Below are positions 32,630-47,600 of a DNA stretch of 64,000 nucleotides, piece by piece (the first letter of the stretch is position 1; every line of letters begins with the position of its first letter). The DNA lies in the NCBI GenBank assembly GCA_002633005.1, contig NMRA01000128.1, positions 667,482-731,481 of the forward strand. The letters are read 5' to 3'. The position numbers and the translations under genes were made by a program. The notes below the pieces were generated by a model, which did not search any database, was not told where the DNA came from, and was given only the letters and a program-made list of their open reading frames with translations. The stretch is from Phoronis australis. Taxonomy: Eukaryota; Phoronida; Phoronidae.

Positions 32630-35600
32630 GTATGTAAACTCACTGTTATTGCACTGGTGTGTATTATTCTAGTTAATATTATTTTGAATTCTGTAGACTC
32701 ACCCAAAAGTGGGCATTTAGGCAAATTTTGTATAATTGCTTACTGACCCACATCTCATAACACAATGAGCTATCAGGGCTCGATTTGGTGACCTGCAAGT
32801 TGTCAAAGCGACGTCAGATTTTGTTTGGCGACCTGATGAAAATCACAACATCGCCGTGAACGCATCTGAGCACCCCCTCAAAATGCTATAGGAAGTGAAC
32901 AGATGGGAATCAGAATTGTTCATTAAAAAACGTAAGTGTTCGTTCATGACTCATGCACAAATAGTATGTCCTGGTTGTTTGCTTTTCCTTACGTAGATGA
33001 GCCTGGGCAGGATATTGGACTAGAGGGGGAAATTGTTACCAATCAGGCAATATATTCCTAATTTTCTGTTCGACTAGAATAAAACGCCTGGACAATGTGG
33101 TGTGTTTCGATGCACATGTGCTCAGTTCACCTGTTCTTTAATTCAGATATCCTTTTTTTATTTTTGAATTGCCAGCATGCTTCATTTGCACCCTCCACCA
33201 TACTTGTTTTCCTTGTTTTGGTGACCTTGTTTTACGTTTGACCACCTGGACATTTTCTAGGTCGCATTTGGTGAGTTGACGATATGTGTTGAGCCCTGAC
33301 GATGGTAGCTAAGAGCGGTGACAGTGGTACTGATCACATGATGTTGATGACAATTGCAACTAATTACCCATAAAAAAATGTCCCTTACTCTTTCCCTGTT
33401 CAGGTTCTGCTCTGTGACAGCAATGACCCGGACTATGTTCTGGAACACCTACGGGACAATGCCGACGCCCCTCAGTTGTGTGGTAAAGTGTTCAAGAAGG
33501 GGGAGCCGACCTACTCGTGTCGCGACTGTGGCGTTGACCCCACCTGTGTGCTCTGTAATAGTTGCTTTGGGAAGAGCATACACAAGAACCATAGATACAA
33601 GGTGAAATTCCCAATCAACGCTGTACTTGCTTTGCTCAATGAAACGTTTTCACCTCTTCTAGTTCTCTTGAAATACAACACAAGGTTTTATCAAAGACTA
33701 GGTGTAACAGCTGATCTCTTGATATATTCTACTTAGTCTGGTCATTGTGTCTGTGACCTACAAACTTTTGTTTAAAATGGAAATTGATTATCATCACATA
33801 GATTTCAGCATACAAATTGAGAGTATCATTCTTTTTTAGTTTAGAATTCTGAATGATATCACGTTGATTGTTTGAGACACTGAACGTCATATCTCAGAAA
33901 TGGAAGACCAGATTGAAATAAAATTTTCAGGTTCTATGCTTTTTGCACTGGTCTCCAGAAAGTTGTTGAGAAATGCTTTTGAAATCAGTGTTCCACTTTT
34001 GCTTGAGGTGCTGAGTTCGATACCTTATGTACACCAAGTATATTTAAAATAATGATGAGTATGGTTAAACAAAATTTGATGTACAAAGAACATACCCTGC
34101 ACTTTTTTGTCTGAAAAAGCTGCAGACAACAATGGTCTTTTTCAGCTTTCCTTTACTGAAACTTTCTCTCTCTAATTTTTTGACCAGACTATAGAGGTCA
34201 TTAGGTTTCAAATAGTCCTCAGTTTTATTTTTCTTGTTTTTATTGTACCAAAAGACTTTCATAGCTACTCAGTAATAATTCTCGAATCTGAGTATGTATT
34301 AAAGGACTCGAGTAGAGTTTGGTGTTGGACATTTTTCAAGTATTACTCAAGTGAGTACCGTTTGATGTAAGAATATCTGCATAATGTGTGTGTCTGACTG
34401 TAGTTTGGCTGTGAGGGTGTCTGGTCTATAGCATCGGTGGCCATGTTACAGACTAACAGAATTCTCTGGCAGCTTCCTTTTTGTTGTTTTTTTTTGATTT
34501 GTTGCCAGAAGTATTTATTGTATGAACTAAAGCAAATTTTTGTTTTTAACATCACTCGACTTGTAAAATGGTGTATTGTTTGGCCACAGATGAGCACTTC
34601 ATTCGGTGGTGGTTATTGTGACTGCGGGGACATAGAAGCGTGGAAAGACGGTCCCTTCTGTACTCTTCACAGGAAGTCAGAGGAAACAGAGCAGACGAGC
34701 AAGGTAGGGTTGGGTTACTGTGGTGGGAGGGTGGGCTGACATCTGGAGTGTCACTGTGTTACTGTGATATGAGGATGGGCTGACATCTGAAGTCTCTCAG
34801 GTTACTGTGATGTGAGAGTGTGTTGACGTTCGAGGCGTCTCAGTGTTATTGTGATGTGAAGGTGTGTTGACCTCTGAAGTCTCAGTGTTACTTTAGTGTG
34901 AGGGTGAGTTGACGCCGGGATGTGGGGGCGATTTGAAACAATATAGGTAGTTTGACCATGGAGCAGTCACCGATATTACTGTGTATAGCTGGGTCGTCAC
35001 GTATGTCTGCCACACAGTGCAATGTTCAGCTAATAAAAATATGTTTAATTGTTATTTTTACTTTATGGACTTGCAGAAGATAAAATTCTAACATTATGAA
35101 ATATTAATGTGACAAGTCAGCACAGTTCTAAACTAAATGTATTTCTAGTCTTTCTCAGTAAAAACGCATTAGTGTCTAACTTATGGTTTGAAGTGTGTTT
35201 GAATATTCTTAGAATTCAGTTCATTAAAATTACCCAGTTGGTCCACTTTCTGGTATATTAATAAAACAGCATCTATTTTGATTAACTTATCAGTCATTCC
35301 TCTGTGTTGCTGTCCCATCTTTGGAAAATGGCAGCAGCAAAGTGTATTCAAACCAAAAATTTCTGATGTGCTCTGAAGTCTACAAGAAGCCTAAATAATA
35401 AAGGCTTCCACCTCAAAATATGAAGCAAAAACATGGTTGCCAAAAATGGCGCTGCGTGGTTTAAAAGTAGACAACTGTGAAGCTTAACAAGCCCGTCCAG
35501 TGAGTTACGAGGGACCACCCCTACTGAGATATCATACCTTCAGTTTTTGATCTTTTCTATATGGGAAAAGTAATACTTGAAACTTACAATTAAATTTGAT

Positions 35601-38600
35601 GAAACCATGGTTTAATATTTTGACACAAAATTTTTTTTAAATTTAATGTGCTTGGTACTTGCTCTTTAAGGACCCGGTGGACTGCCTACCTGCAACTGTG
35701 CAGGGCCGTGCTATCGCAGTGTTCCACGCTATCACCCAGTACTGTGTCTCACTTTTGACATGGATGGAAAGTGATACCTTGCCAGGCGGACTTGAAATAC
35801 CCCCAGAGTCTGAGACATACTGCACGATGTTGTTCAACGACGAGGTGCACACGTACGACCAGGTAGGTGGCGCTGTAGTAACATGCTTAGAAATGTGATA
35901 TGGCTTCGGTATCTTCAATACAACTGGACGAGTCTGTGGTGTGTAGATTAAACTACTTAGAATGTCATGCATTAAAACATGGTGAAACAGAATCGAAGTT
36001 TTTACAGGAATACCAATGAATAACCAAACATGAGTTTCGCTCTGATGATGTTGATTGGGTGTTTCAGGTGATAACTGCACTGCAGCGAGCTGTCGACTGT
36101 AGCCAGAAAGAGGCTGTGGAATTTGCAACTGTTGTGGACAGAGAGGTATTAGCAAGTGACATGTGTTGTATTTGAGTAAAATTCATGCGGTTCATCCTTA
36201 AACATGGTTTATACCTCTGTTAACCCTTATGTATGTGACTTATAGGGTTCTCTTGATGGCTATTTGCAAAGTCCTTTTCTTCTTTTCCGTGAGTACTTTT
36301 TGGTTTGTATTTACACCTTATGGGGTTCAAGTTTGTTTGAGATAATACTGGCCATGAGATCTCTACACTCAATGCTGGAAAGTGGGCAACATTCAGGTTA
36401 ATCAGCAGCAGTAGAAGACGCAGAAATGCATGGTTTGAAAGTACTTTAAACCTGAGACTGTTTTGTGCTTGCAAGCAATTCAAGTTACCGCGTTCTCCCT
36501 TAGAAGTGCCCATGCCCCTGTAAGCACCCCCACCCGCGTTTTCAGACTTCGCTAAAACACACGCCCACCTCACGAACATGTACATACGAAAAATTGTTTA
36601 CCTACAGTACTAAAATTTTACAATAACGTCTTCAATTTGTCAACACGATCGGCAATACAAAAAATCATTGTGCACAAAATTTCAAGACCACCAGCATTGC
36701 AGTATTTAGCCATGGCTATACACTTAAAACTTCTGCCTTGTCTCAAAAAGAACGCAACAGTTTTGCTGATATTGCAAGGAACCTGTCCCATTATAATGGT
36801 CTGGCTTATCAGAACAGACACAGAGCGTACTTGTTAATGAGATTGAATTTTTCACGTACAGTTTCCAATTCTTCCCAAACAGGATTCCAAATTTCTTAGT
36901 ACACATGAAAACCGCGAATCGAAGATTGGTTCTAATTCAGTCTCACGAATAAAAACTTGTTAAAAACAAGTGGCCAGGAGGCGCGTGCTACATTCCAGTC
37001 AAAACAAATGTCGCATGACAACAAAATGATTGTTTTCCGAGGTGTTTGTCCAGAGATTTTTCTCGTGTTGCGGGTACAATCTTGCGCAGGTTTGGACTTA
37101 ACCTGTTGTTAATTCCGACTCCACAGGAACTAAAAAAACTTAGGGACACTTTGGAAAAATCAAGTGAGGATTTCAGGTAAATTTGTTGTCAGAGTTGAAA
37201 CTGTTACGTATTTTTATTCAAGTTGCCATATCGACAATCGTGGGGCAAGTTTTTGCCCTGGGATTTCAGCACATTTTTCTGTAAAATGATCGTAATTTAA
37301 CAATGACGTTTGATAGCAATGCTCCACACTTTTGTAGAAAGTCTCTCATAGGTTTCAGATACATCACAGAGCGCAAATTTGAAGAATCCTAGCTTCCGAT
37401 TTCACCTGTTTTCAGAGACAGTGTTTCATTTGCCTTGGGTCACAATATGCGCCCCCTCTCCTTGGAACGAATTTTTCTAAGCGCCCAGGCACTTATTAGG
37501 TGATATGTTTTATTTATGTATATGCAGTAGCTGGTTTTAAAAGTTCTTTGTCTTGTTGAATGACATTGGGATGGGGCACAATAATTGTGTGCCTGATGGT
37601 TGCAAGTGTACCTTGGAAGTTACGACTGTAACAATAAAATTGTGCGATTGTTACAAAAATGCACTTAATGTTGAATACTGCCATTAGTATTCAAAACCTT
37701 ACAGTCCATGTCTTTGTATTGAAGTTAGACTAAACAGAGTGTTAGTAGTATTGATAGTTATTGTGAGTCTTGACCTAAGCAAAAACTAAGTCTAAATTCA
37801 CATGATCTTACTGTGAGCTAAATTGTTGCTTATTCATTGCACAATAATTGTGTTGACAGGATTCACTGTACACTGTTTCAACGGTCAAGACGTAACAATG
37901 CACACATGTAGTAACACTAGCATTAATGAAATTCTAAATATTACGTAGTTTATTCTTGTCTCTGCAGGGCCGCAGTGCTGTGCTTGATGGTAACATCACC
38001 AAGTGTGAGAAGGCCTGTGCCAACATTGAACGGTCCACATCCGCGAGGGGCTCCAATCCGCTCAAGTGTCGTGTGATGAGGACAACAGTTGTCGCCCATC
38101 AGACTTTCGCTATGAGACTGTTTCCATGGATACAGAAAATAACTGGCTACTCAGGTGCTGTTTGCCAAAAGAGTACTTAAGTAGTGTATCTTTCAGAATT
38201 TATTTCAATGTGTCTAGTATTGTGAGCTTGTATAAGCTACTTGAACATTTTCATACTTTACAAACTAAAATTCTCTCGCGGTCCAAATTCTCTCATGTTT
38301 GTAGTGATTGTTCTTGTGTTATTTTTTCAACATTTTGTCCACTCAGCTACATCGGAACATTCTTTTTGGCATTTAGATTTTTTATTGGAAATTCATTGCC
38401 AATCAGTTTTAGTGAAATCATTTAATAAATTTTATTGAAACTAGGTACAGAGGTGTGTAGCGCGAATGTACCGGCACCAGTTGATTTTCAGACAAATGTG
38501 ACTACCATAACCTCTCATCTTGGTGCACTTTAGTTTTCTAAAAGATTTTCCTTGTCCATTGATTAATCGTAATGTCGTAATTGTTTTATACATTTCGGTG

Positions 38601-41600
38601 AAACTTTAAACCAGGGATTAGGGGTAGGATGTGCCAGCATCACTCCATTTTTGGATGGATTCTGGTATTAGGGCACCCGCTTTTAGTGGTTTTAGTTTTG
38701 GATTACATATTGCCCGTCAATTATTGTCAAAACAACTCTACAGATTTTTGCAAAACTTGATGAAAAGATGAATAGAAAGGTTATGCCGACACTGTCAATT
38801 TCTGCACAGATTTATATGCTGTATCGCCTCTGTTGGATAGGGTGGTTTTTATTTTTATTTTATTTTTTATTTCATTAATGTAATATTTACAATGAGGGTT
38901 GCCCCATCAGTTCACACTGCTTTCCATGGGGGCCCTCAGTAAAAAACAAACAGATAGTAAGACAAAAACAGAATTACAAAATGAAAGACAAATTTAAGTA
39001 ATAAGCAAAGAATAAGAAATTAACATGGAAAGACTGATGAAGCAAAAAATAAAAATAAAATATAAATAAAAGATAAAGAAATTAATTTTTTGACCAGATT
39101 TTCCTTGTCTCTCGAGTATTGTTAAAATGGCTTTTGATGGAATTTGACACAAAGTTATGTGAAGTGTAAACATGGACATAAGAGGAGTTTTGGGTAAATT
39201 TGATTACTATAGCAACCTGTGTTTGCCATTTTAAGATTTGTCCATTGATTATTGTTAAAACTGCTTGCCAGATTTTGGTGAAACTTGACACAAAGGCTTA
39301 TGCCTTGGATGGGCCTGTCCTAATTGCTTATTGGACTACTGTATGACCTCTGATCTTAGCCATTTGATTTTTGACTTGGTATTGCTAGTCCGTTGATAAC
39401 TGTCTAACAATGTTGCACCCTAGAAGCATAGCGTTTGTAGTATGATCGTGGATACATTTCAACACTTTGTTTTACTCTTGTCTGTTTTTAAAGGCTTACT
39501 CCATTGATGCAAAACCTAAACATTTATGAAACCTTGATTGGTGGCAGCTGTACCATGCAATCTTTGCTAATAACGATGTAAATCTTTCTCGAAAAATTTG
39601 TTCAAAACTTTTATGAAATGTATTATTTCTATTATTCTTAATATTGTGTCATGAATTGAAAATTTTTTACTGAACTTATCAAAACATTCTCACTTTATCA
39701 TTTATGACTTGTGACTTACAGAAGGATTTCGCCGTCTGTTTTGTCTGACGCTGATGGAACCGAGCCTGCCTGACGGTCTGTCATATCTAGAACAGATGCT
39801 GCTGGCTGACACCACACTATGGAAGGCTGCCAGGATCCTCAGCCACCAGCTTTTTATGTCCAGGTTGGTATGAACACCGCTCTTTGCACTGTAAACCCAG
39901 CTCAGTGACTGACTCACAAACATTTGCGTACACTAACTAAACAACATGGCTTATGCACCTAATAAAGTTACTCACAGACTCACATCTACATACTAACACG
40001 TATGAGCAGCAAATTGTTTCAGCTCATTTCACAGTGCTAAGTCCTGCTTTTAAAATATTAAACTAAATCCCCCTCGAAAAGTGATCCAGTTGTTTTCTTA
40101 TAAGTTAAATAATCAGAGCACTTTTAAATGTCACGGAACAGTGAAAAGTGACTCCATTATCAGTTAAATGTTAATATTGTTATTAATTTTTTAATAAATA
40201 ACATTACCTCATTGTTTCTACCATGTACTTTTATTATCTTTTTCAGTGTGCTTATGGATCTCGACTGCAAAAAGAAGTTTGCTGAGCTTTTCACTAAGGT
40301 TGGTAGGAATGTTTTTATTATCTATAATACTTGATGATTATGTGTCATATTGGTATTATATTTCATTTTTTCTTATTGCAATTGGATTGTCGGAATGTTG
40401 TTTGGTTTATTTGTAGAATTATTCTATTTTAGCGACTCTGAGCAGACCCCTTTAGATCGCTAACAGATACCTAAGAAGCTGTTACTGGATTTGTTACATT
40501 GCTGCCATTTGTTAGCAGAAGTCTGAACATCCATTATGTACATTGCTGCCATTTGTCTCTTCAGAGGTACCAACAGCTGATGCAAGCATTCTGTGAGGAT
40601 GACCATGATCACAACGTCTGCGTAGTATCATGCACTGTTCAGATCTTCACCGTCATTTCACTGGTAGGTGTCTAGTTCTCATCCATGCCTCTGTCCTTTT
40701 CTAGCACTTCGCGCAGTTGTCCAGAGAGTTCATTCAGGACGATCACCACCGCTCAGTCTCGGCTACATCCATATCTGTCCAACTCTTCACTGTGCCCACT
40801 GTGGTAGGTCAATGATGGTGCATTATGGGCAGACTGGTGTGGTTTTACATTTTAGTAGATTTGTACTTGGCTTGAGTCACAACCTGTTTACTAGACAATT
40901 TGCTTGTTATTTGAGATCTATTGCATTGGTTTGATTAATGGCAAGGTGTGATTAGCAAAAGTTGTTTTAACTCGAAGTCTTCATTTGAAAATGATTAGAA
41001 CTACTCAGATTCAAAAGCATGGCAGGTGTACCCTTCCTTTTTCTTGATTGACATTTTTNACTTGCACTGCCTGTTTTAATTAATCCTTGTCTGACAGGGG
41101 ATTAAAGTGGGCAGTAGCTTTGTGTCGTGCTATGTCTTGCATGGATGGAAATCGTTGCCATTTGTTATCAATGTGCGTCTATCTGGTTAATGAATGCTAA
41201 TGTGAGATTTGGTTCGAGCATTATCGCTAAATTGTCTTGTGTTGCTTGATTAAGTAATGAAAAAATGGATGTGGCTTAGTGAATTAAAATGTAAAAGGTG
41301 AACATACCTTAAGAACTCTGTGAGGTCTGTAGTCCGTTGCACATTGTAAACCCCTGTGTGCTCTCCTCAGGTAATGTGTATGGATTGAATGGGAGAGAGA
41401 ACAGGAGTTGTGAAGTATACTTAGCTGAATTTATTTGTCCTTGGTCAAACTTAACAGTGTGTCACCTTATGCCGTCATCTCCGTCTGACGTCTGTCCGGC
41501 ATCCAGCGTTCGCTGCTCTATCTCCAAAACTCTTTGACGTATGTTCATGAAATTTGCACATATGTTCCTTTCATGGATGGGACGGCATGAGCAAACTTTC

Positions 41601-44600
41601 AGACGGATCCGATTACCAGTGTGCCCCCTAGTGGTAATTTTAGTTTTTTGCGCTTATCTCTATATCTTCAAAGGTCCTCAACGTATTTTCATAAAATTTG
41701 GCATATAGGCATCTATTAGTGAGATTACGCTATCCTCCCGTTTTTGGATGGATTCGACGTAGTTTGTGCCACCTCGTGGCTATTTTTGCTGTTTTCGAGT
41801 CTGTTTTTGGCATCCACCGCTCTATCAACCAAACTGCTTTAAGAATGATTGTAAAAATTGGCATGTATGTTCTTACTCCGAAGCTGATGATGATTTTCCG
41901 ACAACGTCGACTACTGTGGCGCCTCCTAGTGTCAGTTTTTTTTTTGCGCCCATGGCTGTATCTCCTAAACCGTTTGCAGGATCTTTGCTAAATTTAGCAA
42001 GTGTATTTATAGGATGTTGACAATGGATGACAGCAACTTTCAGATGGATCTGACTACCAGTGTTTTCCCTATTGGTAATTTTAGTTTTTTGGTTTACCGC
42101 TGTATCTTCAAAAGTCCTCAACGGTTTTTCAGAAAATTGAGAATATAGGCATCTATTGGTGAGATGATGCTATCCTCCCATTTGTGGATGTAATCGAGGT
42201 ACTTTACGCCACCTAGTGGCCATTTTTCCTGTTTTCGAGTCTGTTTTTTGGCATCCACCCCTCGATCAACCAAACCATTCTAAGGATGATTTTGAAAATG
42301 GGCTTGTGTGTTCTCAGTGTGAAGAGGACTGTTGACAATAACGAATTCGACTACCGTCGTGCCTTTGTTTTGCGCCCATAGCTGCCTATCCTAAACACAG
42401 TGCAGGATCTTTATTAAATTTAGTAATTGTATTTATATGAAGCTAACAACAGACGAAAACGTCTTTCAGGCAGATCCAATGAACACTCTGCCCATAGTGG
42501 CAATTTCATTTTTTTCCATTTTCCTTTGTTTCTCTGAAGTTCCTTGACAGATTTTTATGAAATTTGGTGTCTTTCTATTAAAGAAGCGATGACATGTTCT
42601 TGTTTTCATACGGATTGGAAGTTTTTGCGCCATCTAGTAGTTATTTTTATGAAACAAATAAACAACCCTAGAAGCACACCATTTGCGGAGCATTCGTGGG
42701 CACATTTCAACGCTCCACGTTGCTCTTGTTCAATATTTTTCTCCAAGCATACATTTCCTTGCTCCGTTTCTAGCCATTGCGTAGTTAGCTTGAAAAAGAC
42801 TACTGACAACTAATGTAAATCAAATTTGACAAAAATCTTGAATAAGCTTGTTGAGCCAGTCACCATCTTCCATAGTCAAAATAGACATCTCATGACTTGT
42901 TCATGTGTGATAACATAGCTTGTATATTACACTCAAGTGCACTAAAAATAAAAGATGTCTGCCACTCTACTAGCGAGGTTATACAAGCTTAGTGTGCAAC
43001 CTTGAATAGTGTAGGCCCAATAAGCTTGAATAAAATTGCACAAGATTGAATTATGTCGCACTCACTTGAATAATATTGCACAAGCTTGAATAATTTTCAC
43101 AAGCTTGAACAATATTGAACAAGCTTGAATAATGTTCTAGTTTGAATAAGGTTGTGTACTCTTTGGCTTGGTTAATCTTGCCAGTAACCATGATTCAATC
43201 TCAATGAATTTAGTGTTGTAATGGTGTTTGTTGATTGATTAATTTATTTACTCTAATGTTCCTTTTTTCTTGTAGGCACGCATGTTAATAGCTGAGCATA
43301 ACCTGTTAGGTGTCATATTGACGGCGTTTGTACAACAATGTCAGTCAAAACTTAATGGTACGTTTTTACAGCTGATGATGTCACATGTTCATTGTGATCT
43401 CTGTGTTGCAATGACAGATTGTTAGTGGACATTCCAGTATGTTTTCTTTGTCACAAGTCCTTGATTCATAGGATGTTCGAGTATTATTTGTAACTGCTTA
43501 TGAGAAACCAGTGAATTCACCATGGTGATATGAGCTATGGCCTTGTGACATATCTGAAATGTGGAGCTCAGCAGTTGCCTCAATTTGATTATTGGACAAG
43601 CAATGGTGTTAAAGTGTAACATGTATACAATGCAACATAATACTTCATGCAGAAGTTCTGTATTGTTATGGTGTACAGGGTAACATGTCTTGTATTATTA
43701 TGGTATACAGGGTAATAATATGTAGATGAACTACGGTTAATTTAAGTACTCCATTATGTACAGAACTACATATAATGTAAAACACTAAGAGTTGTCTACA
43801 CACATCTGTCCACTACAAAGTCTGTTGCTACACTTAAAGGAACAAATAGTCTAAGATAAATGACCATGTGGTTAGCCATGTGATGTAAGCTCACTAACAT
43901 TACTATATACTAGACAGTGAGAACAGGTTTTGTAATTACAAACTAAAACAGGTGGGAGGTTTTTATAAACTCAAATCTTTATTGTTTGGCATTCACAAGT
44001 GTATTTCATGTGTCAATCAAAAAGCAGTAATGAATATTTTATTTGCAGACAACCAGACGTTTTCCTTTCCTCGATTCAATCGAAGCCAGCAATTTAAAAG
44101 GGCACAGTATATGTTATACGATGTCAAGTGAGTGTTCTTAATATAAAACTGTTTAAATACCTTGTTATTTCTTTCAAAGCACTGGTGTTTTACAAACGGT
44201 GCTGGTTGTTTTTTTATTAACGTTAATTTCAGCACATTTCGATGTGATTTGTAATGTATAACAATGTAGCTGGTATTGGCTGTGCTAGTTCACTACAAAA
44301 ATTGTTTTGTGTGCACCAACAATTTGTGAGGCCTCCTGACAAAATATTGTATTTTGTGCCCTGGCGTTTAGAAAGGTAATTTCTCATGCATTTGTGTATG
44401 AGCTATCTACTTTACTTCAATGAGAATCCTTTTTAAAGCCGAAACTTCCAACCAAAATACTGGCTAATATTGAGCTTGGAGTGGACTGTCAAAAACTGCT
44501 CGATTCATTGTTAAAGCAGCAAAACCAACTCATTGATATCAAAACGATCTCTTATGATCTCCAGACTACTGAACTACTGATGTTTTTAGAGACGATGATG

Positions 44601-47600
44601 AATGTCGTTTTTCAAACTGCTGTGTCCTGTCACTGCTTAGAGGCATATTGGTCATGCAGGTCCCTGGATGTACAATCATTGCGGCTACTGCTTCGGGACG
44701 TGCGCGTTTGAATGGTAATTGTTGTTTTGTTGGAATTTTACTTTTCTCAGGAAGAAAATTATTTCAGGTTCAGAAGTGAGGCAGTTCAACACATCTCATT
44801 TTCCCACTTTAATATGACTGTGTTGGGGCTCATGCACAATGTCTTTTCTTGTTAAATCAGTTCAAAATTAGTTGGCATTTGACAATTTCGGGTTTTTCAA
44901 AACAGCTGGTAATAGTACATTCAGTGTCAAAATGCAGCATTTCATGTGTCGTGTAATTTTTGTTCTCAGGTATGCCTTGACTAGCAAACCCTCTCCAGAA
45001 GAATGGACTGTTCCACTCAGGACCAACTTCCTCAGAGGTTTCACTGTGTTTCTGGAGTTGCTCAAGTGTATGCAGGTAGGCTAGAGGTTGGAACTATTAG
45101 AATTTAGGCATAAGCAATAAAAGATTTTTGAGATTCACATCATGACCCATCATGACTCATCTCTCCAATGACTTTCACCTTGAATTTCATTCACACTCAA
45201 CTGTCATGTCGTAGAATTTCACTTGCTTTCACTTGTCTTTATGGAAGAAATCTGGATATTTGAATATTTACCATATTTACTACTAGACAAAAAGTACATT
45301 TTTTGATAAAACTTCCTGTCTGTTTTTTAGGGAATGGACATGGTGACACGACAGACTGGTCAACACTTGGAGTTTGAAGCTGAGTGGGAGGGCGCATTCA
45401 ACTTGCAGCTGAAACTGGAGGATAACATAGCCATGATGATAGACTGGTGTGCTTCAGATGTGAGTAGACCGAGGCACTGCTGTATCTGATATAGGAATGA
45501 GCTTTAAGCCATTCACAGCTGTAACATGTGTTTTCAGTGTTTTCATTCGGTTTGCTCTGTGGCTTTGATATTGCAAGGGTGAAGATGAATGCCTTCTGTA
45601 GGTGTTATCACTCTCTGTCCTGTTTGACAAAGACCACGTAGCTTTTACTCCAAGATGTTGCTGTGAGGTAAACGTATTGTGACTCTGTCTCATTCAACTC
45701 TCACTCATATATCACACCTACCAATCGCGTGAATGACGTAGCAGTGGCTTATGTGTAGGTATCACGGGAAACATTTTGTACACTCTGGCGTCAGCTGAAC
45801 CTCAACAAAATATTTTGTCATGTGCTAACACTGGACTTTAGGGTTTGGCAGCTCAACCACCAGACAACGCTCTCTCAATAAAGGGGGTATTAATGGAGAA
45901 AGTGAGAACAAATCATTGTTCACCATCAAGTGGAAGTTTTTGAAGTATGAGTTCCTCGATTGGATGAGTGTCTTCATTCATATACTAGGTTGATCATTGT
46001 TTCAGTAGCATTTCCTAGTGAGTGTCCAGCTTCTCATTGAATTGGGAAAAATAATTTTCAGTTAGTTTAATTGTTCAAGTTAAAAACAACTAAAAGAATG
46101 TTATTAAGCAACTCACTATATAAGTTATTGTAACCTCAATATGAGTTCCTGGGTGCATGTATTTTTGCAGGTCAACCATATCTTCATCAGCACTTGCTAA
46201 TAAAGTTTGAGTTTTGCCTTTACGTAAGATACAACCGCCAATAAGGTCTCTTGGACGTACTGGTCAAAAACATGAAAACAAAGTCGTAGAGTCCCTCACC
46301 ATTACATGCAGTCATGTTGCAAAGAACTACTGAGTGTGCTAATTTTTTTCACACATCATTGATGGTATGTAATTGCTTTGCAGAAAGAGGTGCTAATTCA
46401 AGCCTACAAGCAGACGCTTCACTCTCATTACGCGAAGGATCTTGGTGTTAGCTCAGCATCCAGGACATGTTGCAAATGTATGTCTTCATTTATCTTAATA
46501 CTCTGGCGTTTCCTCAAATAGCAAACTCTTCATTTACCAAACTTCTTGTTATAAAGTAGATGATAACTTGTTCAGTCCTTTGTTATGTGAGAAGTGACAT
46601 GGAGTCTTCGAAAGGGATGACAGTTTATTAAAAGCGTTGGCGCAAAAGAGCATGTCATGACCAACCAACTTGTTGAGCCTGCTAGATATTTCCTAGCCAT
46701 ATTTTGCATCCAACTTGATCAGGGAACAAATTGAGACTAATTACAAAATTGCAAGTGGGCTAAAAGTAAGTTTGTGGAAAGTGGGTTTGTAGCTCCATTG
46801 ATGTAATCTCAAGACTAGTGTTATCGAAAACTCAGTTTTATTGTTTATTAATTTCTTGAACCTGAAAGTAACAGAGCGAATATTTTGACAAACAATTTGT
46901 TAGTTGTAAATTAGACAACCTAGTGTTGTTGTCTGGAATGTACCCAAGTTGTGTTTTTGAGAGGTCTTCATACAACTTCAATTAAGTGATAAATAGTTAC
47001 ATCTTAATTTACTAGGCATTATGTCAAACAGTATGAGTATCACACAAATTGATACATTTGTTAATAATGTTCACACAGGCGGCAGTTTAAACTTTTAAAA
47101 GTTACAAACAGCCTTTGATAATTGCAGCTGTTTTCTGTACTTTCAGTGGACAGCTATGAAGCTGATTGTATCAGTTATGATGTTCAGAGTGAACCAATCA
47201 GCATACACCTTCAGTTGTCACGGTTGCTGGCAGGGCTCCACCTGTTATTTCATCAACATGGACTCACCTTTGGCCCACAGGTGTTCCCTGAGGTTGGTTG
47301 ACTGACAGGTTCCATTGTTGTGCCACGTATTTCACTTGGAAAGGCGAACAGTTTTACTTTACGGAACCACTTATAATTGGGCTTTATGGTGTTGCCATGT
47401 GGCAAATAAATTGCATGCCATACATTTCTGGGAATGTGCATCAATATCTTCAAACTGTTGAAGGTAAAATGAGACCAGAAGCCAAGTTTGTGAAATGCTG
47501 CTAGCAATGCAGCTCTTGAAGAAGGGAGGAAACTGCACACTGTTGTTGAAATCCCCCGACTCCTTTAACTTTGATTGCCGTCTAGTTCTATATTTTGCTT

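Noticed and set aside
36220-36585. 121-codon minus-strand frame inside a UBR2 intron
   Set aside because: No recognisable domain, no coding-type conservation visible, and it lies within the intron of a well-supported gene on the other strand.
41461-42760. Several overlapping frames in the intronic repeat
   Set aside because: They arise from a tandemly repeated non-coding element that recurs at 58740-59625.
43018-43150. Regularly spaced repeat that might suggest a CRISPR array
   Set aside because: The units are imperfect and directly adjacent without unique spacers, and the context is a eukaryotic intron.
44481-44711. 76-codon plus-strand frame between two UBR2 exons
   Set aside because: The flanking exons join in phase and match the family without it, and no acceptor or donor gives a frame-preserving insert. 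It may be a decayed element but cannot be supported.
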